Of a stretch of 64,000 nucleotides of DNA, positions 62,664 to 64,000 are shown one piece after another (positions within the stretch are counted from its first letter, which is position 1; each line of letters starts with the position of its first letter). The DNA comes from a virus. The stretch is taken from positions 1 to 64,000 of IMG/VR virus record IMGVR_UViG_3300035701_000011. One strand, given 5' to 3'. Both the position numbers and the translations under genes were made by a program. The notes under the pieces are model-generated. The model was not told the DNA's origin, searched no databases, and was given only the letters and a program-made list of their open reading frames with translations.

Positions 62664-63463
62664 TGAAGATTTTAATTACTGGAGCAGATGGATTTTTAGG
62701 TAAACAATTAATGTTTACTCTTTATCCTACCAATAATGTAGTAGATATTGATAAAGAAATAGATATTACTGAATATTCTAATTTACAACAAACTATACTT
62801 CATTATGCTCCGAATATTATTATTCATTGTGCTGGAATTGTTGACCCAGCCATTTGTGAAGAAAATAAAGAATTGGCATATAAAGTAAATATAATTGGAA
62901 CTGCTAATTTAATACAAATTTGTAAAGAATTGAATATTAAATTAATTTTTATATCTACCGATTGCATTTTTTCGGGAATAAAAGAAGAATATTATGAAAA
63001 TGATATTCCCGACCCAATTAATTATTATGGTTGGACTAAATATTGTGGAGAAAATTTAGTTAAAACTTTAGATAACTATTTAATTCTTAGACTTTCTTGG
63101 CTTTATGGAAAAGATTCTAAATTTATAAAACAAATATTAAACTGTAATTCTCCAATTTATTTAGACCATAATCAAATTCGCTATCCTCTTTTAGTAGACG
63201 ATTTGACTTATATAATTTCTGATTTAATCAATGATAATAGCAAAAGAATATATCATATTAGAGGACAAGAAGGAGTTACTAAATTTTATCTAGCTCATTT
63301 AATCTCTGAAAAATTTAATTTAAAAAATTCTTATAATTTTTTAGAAGAAAAAGATGATTCTTACCTTAGACCAAATATTAAATTCAATTATAATTATTTT
63401 AGTCAGATTCATAGTTTAATTGATGGACTAGAAATAATTAAACATCAATCGGAGAATAGATGA
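62663..63463 (+). CDS. RmlD-like NAD(P)-dependent sugar reductase
   Basis: 266 residues. GADGFLGKQ (6-14) is the glycine-rich nucleotide-binding loop, FISTDCIFSG (Ser-Thr-Asp region) and YGWTKYCGE (YxxxK) are the active-site positions. RmlD makes dTDP-rhamnose from dTDP-4-dehydrorhamnose in the last step. It sits between the LicD fusion and the LicC-like enzyme. Exact sugar unknown. Confidence 0.82.
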   Translation: MKILITGADGFLGKQLMFTLYPTNNVVDIDKEIDITEYSNLQQTILHYAPNIIIHCAGIVDPAICEENKELAYKVNIIGTANLIQICKELNIKLIFISTDCIFSGIKEEYYENDIPDPINYYGWTKYCGENLVKTLDNYLILRLSWLYGKDSKFIKQILNCNSPIYLDHNQIRYPLLVDDLTYIISDLINDNSKRIYHIRGQEGVTKFYLAHLISEKFNLKNSYNFLEEKDDSYLRPNIKFNYNYFSQIHSLIDGLEIIKHQSENR

Positions 63464-64000
63464 AAGTAATAATTTTGGCTGCTGGACAGGGTACTCGTTT
63501 AGGACAATTAGGAGAAAAAATTCCAAAATGTTTATTGCCTTTAAATGGAAGTACTTTGCTGGAACAATCGATACAAACATTAAAAAAACTAAATTTAACT
63601 GACATTACTGTAATTATTGGATATATGGCAGAAAAAATACAAATTGTTTGTCATGAGGTTAAAACAGTAATTAATTCAGAATATTCTACTTCTCAACCTC
63701 CATATTCTGCAAGATTAGGAATTATATCTAATGGTTTTTTAGAAGATGATTATTTAATAATTGATGGAGATTTAATATTTGATTCTTCAATTATTGAAAA
63801 TTTGATTAATAATTATGTTAATAAATCTGTTTTAGTAACTTATACTGCATTAACTCCACTTGAAGCAGGGAGTCGTATTGAAGAAGACAATAACAAAATA
63901 AAATCCATTGGAAGATACATTTCTCCTACTTTTCCTTTTCAAATTCATGCAGGAATAACTAGAATTACAAAAAACGATTCTAAACAATACATTGAATTAA
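63460..64000 (+). CDS. LicC-like nucleotidyltransferase (3' end outside window)
   Basis: At least 180 residues, cut off by the window edge. MKVIILAAGQGTRLGQLGEKIPKCLLPLNG is the nucleotide-binding start of sugar-/choline-phosphate nucleotidyltransferases, with a later DDYLIIDGDLIFD. LicC-type CTP:phosphocholine cytidylyltransferases share this fold. Directly downstream of an RmlD-like gene and near a LicD domain, so a CDP-choline or NDP-sugar supply role is likely. The ATGA overlap supports one operon. Confidence 0.8.
   Translation, partial: MKVIILAAGQGTRLGQLGEKIPKCLLPLNGSTLLEQSIQTLKKLNLTDITVIIGYMAEKIQIVCHEVKTVINSEYSTSQPPYSARLGIISNGFLEDDYLIIDGDLIFDSSIIENLINNYVNKSVLVTYTALTPLEAGSRIEEDNNKIKSIGRYISPTFPFQIHAGITRITKNDSKQYIEL

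Noticed and set aside
1-64000. CRISPR array
   Set aside because: No set of direct repeats of 23-40 bp with unique spacers of similar size. The only regular arrays are the 57-bp collagen repeat and the 12-bp array at 16.6 kb, neither with spacers.
1-64000. Recoded stop codons (TAG or TGA read as amino acids), as in some gut phages
   Set aside because: TAA, TGA and TAG all end well-formed genes with following starts. Two paralogous microproteins end in TAG and TAA at the same point (37558 and 56536). Core genes are intact in the standard code.

Overview
The window is part of the genome of a large, AT-rich tailed bacteriophage (Caudoviricetes). Hallmark genes support this: a terminase large subunit (41964-43580), a family-B DNA polymerase (44220-46289 plus a detached C-terminal piece at 46824-47012), a primase-helicase (33790-35622), a RecA-like recombinase, an SbcC/SbcD pair, SSB, a baseplate-like protein and a collagen-like fibre protein. 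The dense plus-strand packing of very small genes with ATGA or TAATG overlaps also fits. TAA, TGA and TAG all act as stops, so the standard bacterial code applies. Shine-Dalgarno sites (AAGGAGG/AGGGGG type) and sigma-70-like promoters (TTGACA, 16-18 bp, TATACT, often with an extended TGn -10) point to a bacterial host using an ordinary housekeeping sigma factor. The host cannot be named from the sequence. SpoVG and LicC/LicD homologues would fit a low-GC Gram-positive host, but this is weak inference.

Layout. (1) 1-600, minus strand: a baseplate BppU-N-like protein and the start of a collagen-like repeat protein. (2) 600-3060: about 2.4 kb, largely non-coding and full of inverted repeats. It holds a roughly 500-nt structured RNA candidate on the minus strand with its own promoter and intrinsic terminator, a PD-(D/E)XK nuclease-like gene with a near-identical promoter, and scattered GGTAGAT repeats. 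(3) 3061-16468, plus strand: about 38 small, mostly unrecognised genes under many repeated promoters, the likely early or accessory region. It is strongly enriched in the hexamer GCCGRG up to about 13.1 kb. It contains a SprT-like metalloprotease and a promoter-led pair made of a 65-residue ubiquitin-like protein ending in Gly-Gly and an E1/ThiF-like adenylyltransferase. It ends in a strong terminator at 16538-16589. (4) 16600-24000: a promoter with an operator-like repeat array, then RuvB-like ATPase, tyrosine recombinase, RNA ligase, sigma-like factor, SpoVG, a phosphoesterase and two HNH nucleases. (5) 24-33 kb: membrane proteins, amidoligase with an M14 peptidase, HtrA-like protease, nucleotide-metabolism genes, ribosomal protein bS21, 5'-3' exonuclease. 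(6) 33-54.7 kb: the replication, recombination and packaging core, including RecA, terminase, polymerase, two PP-loop ATPases, RuvC-like resolvase, SSB and SbcD/SbcC. (7) 54.9-60.3 kb: M16, peptide deformylase-like, M50 and ClpP-like peptidases with a BT1/AmpG-type transporter. (8) 60.3-64 kb: a GT2-TPR-LicD fusion, an RmlD-like reductase and a LicC-like nucleotidyltransferase (cut by the window edge), a probable surface-decoration module.

The most notable observations are these: the Ubl/E1 pair; the large structured RNA; two core genes (DNA polymerase B and SbcC) each split into translationally coupled fragments by members of one HNH nuclease family, the SbcC split falling at its zinc-hook-like CP motif; a phage-encoded bS21; and a regional DNA word bias. 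Five HNH paralogues of that family and two other HNH genes show active colonisation by mobile nuclease genes. No tRNA, CRISPR array or insertion sequence was found.
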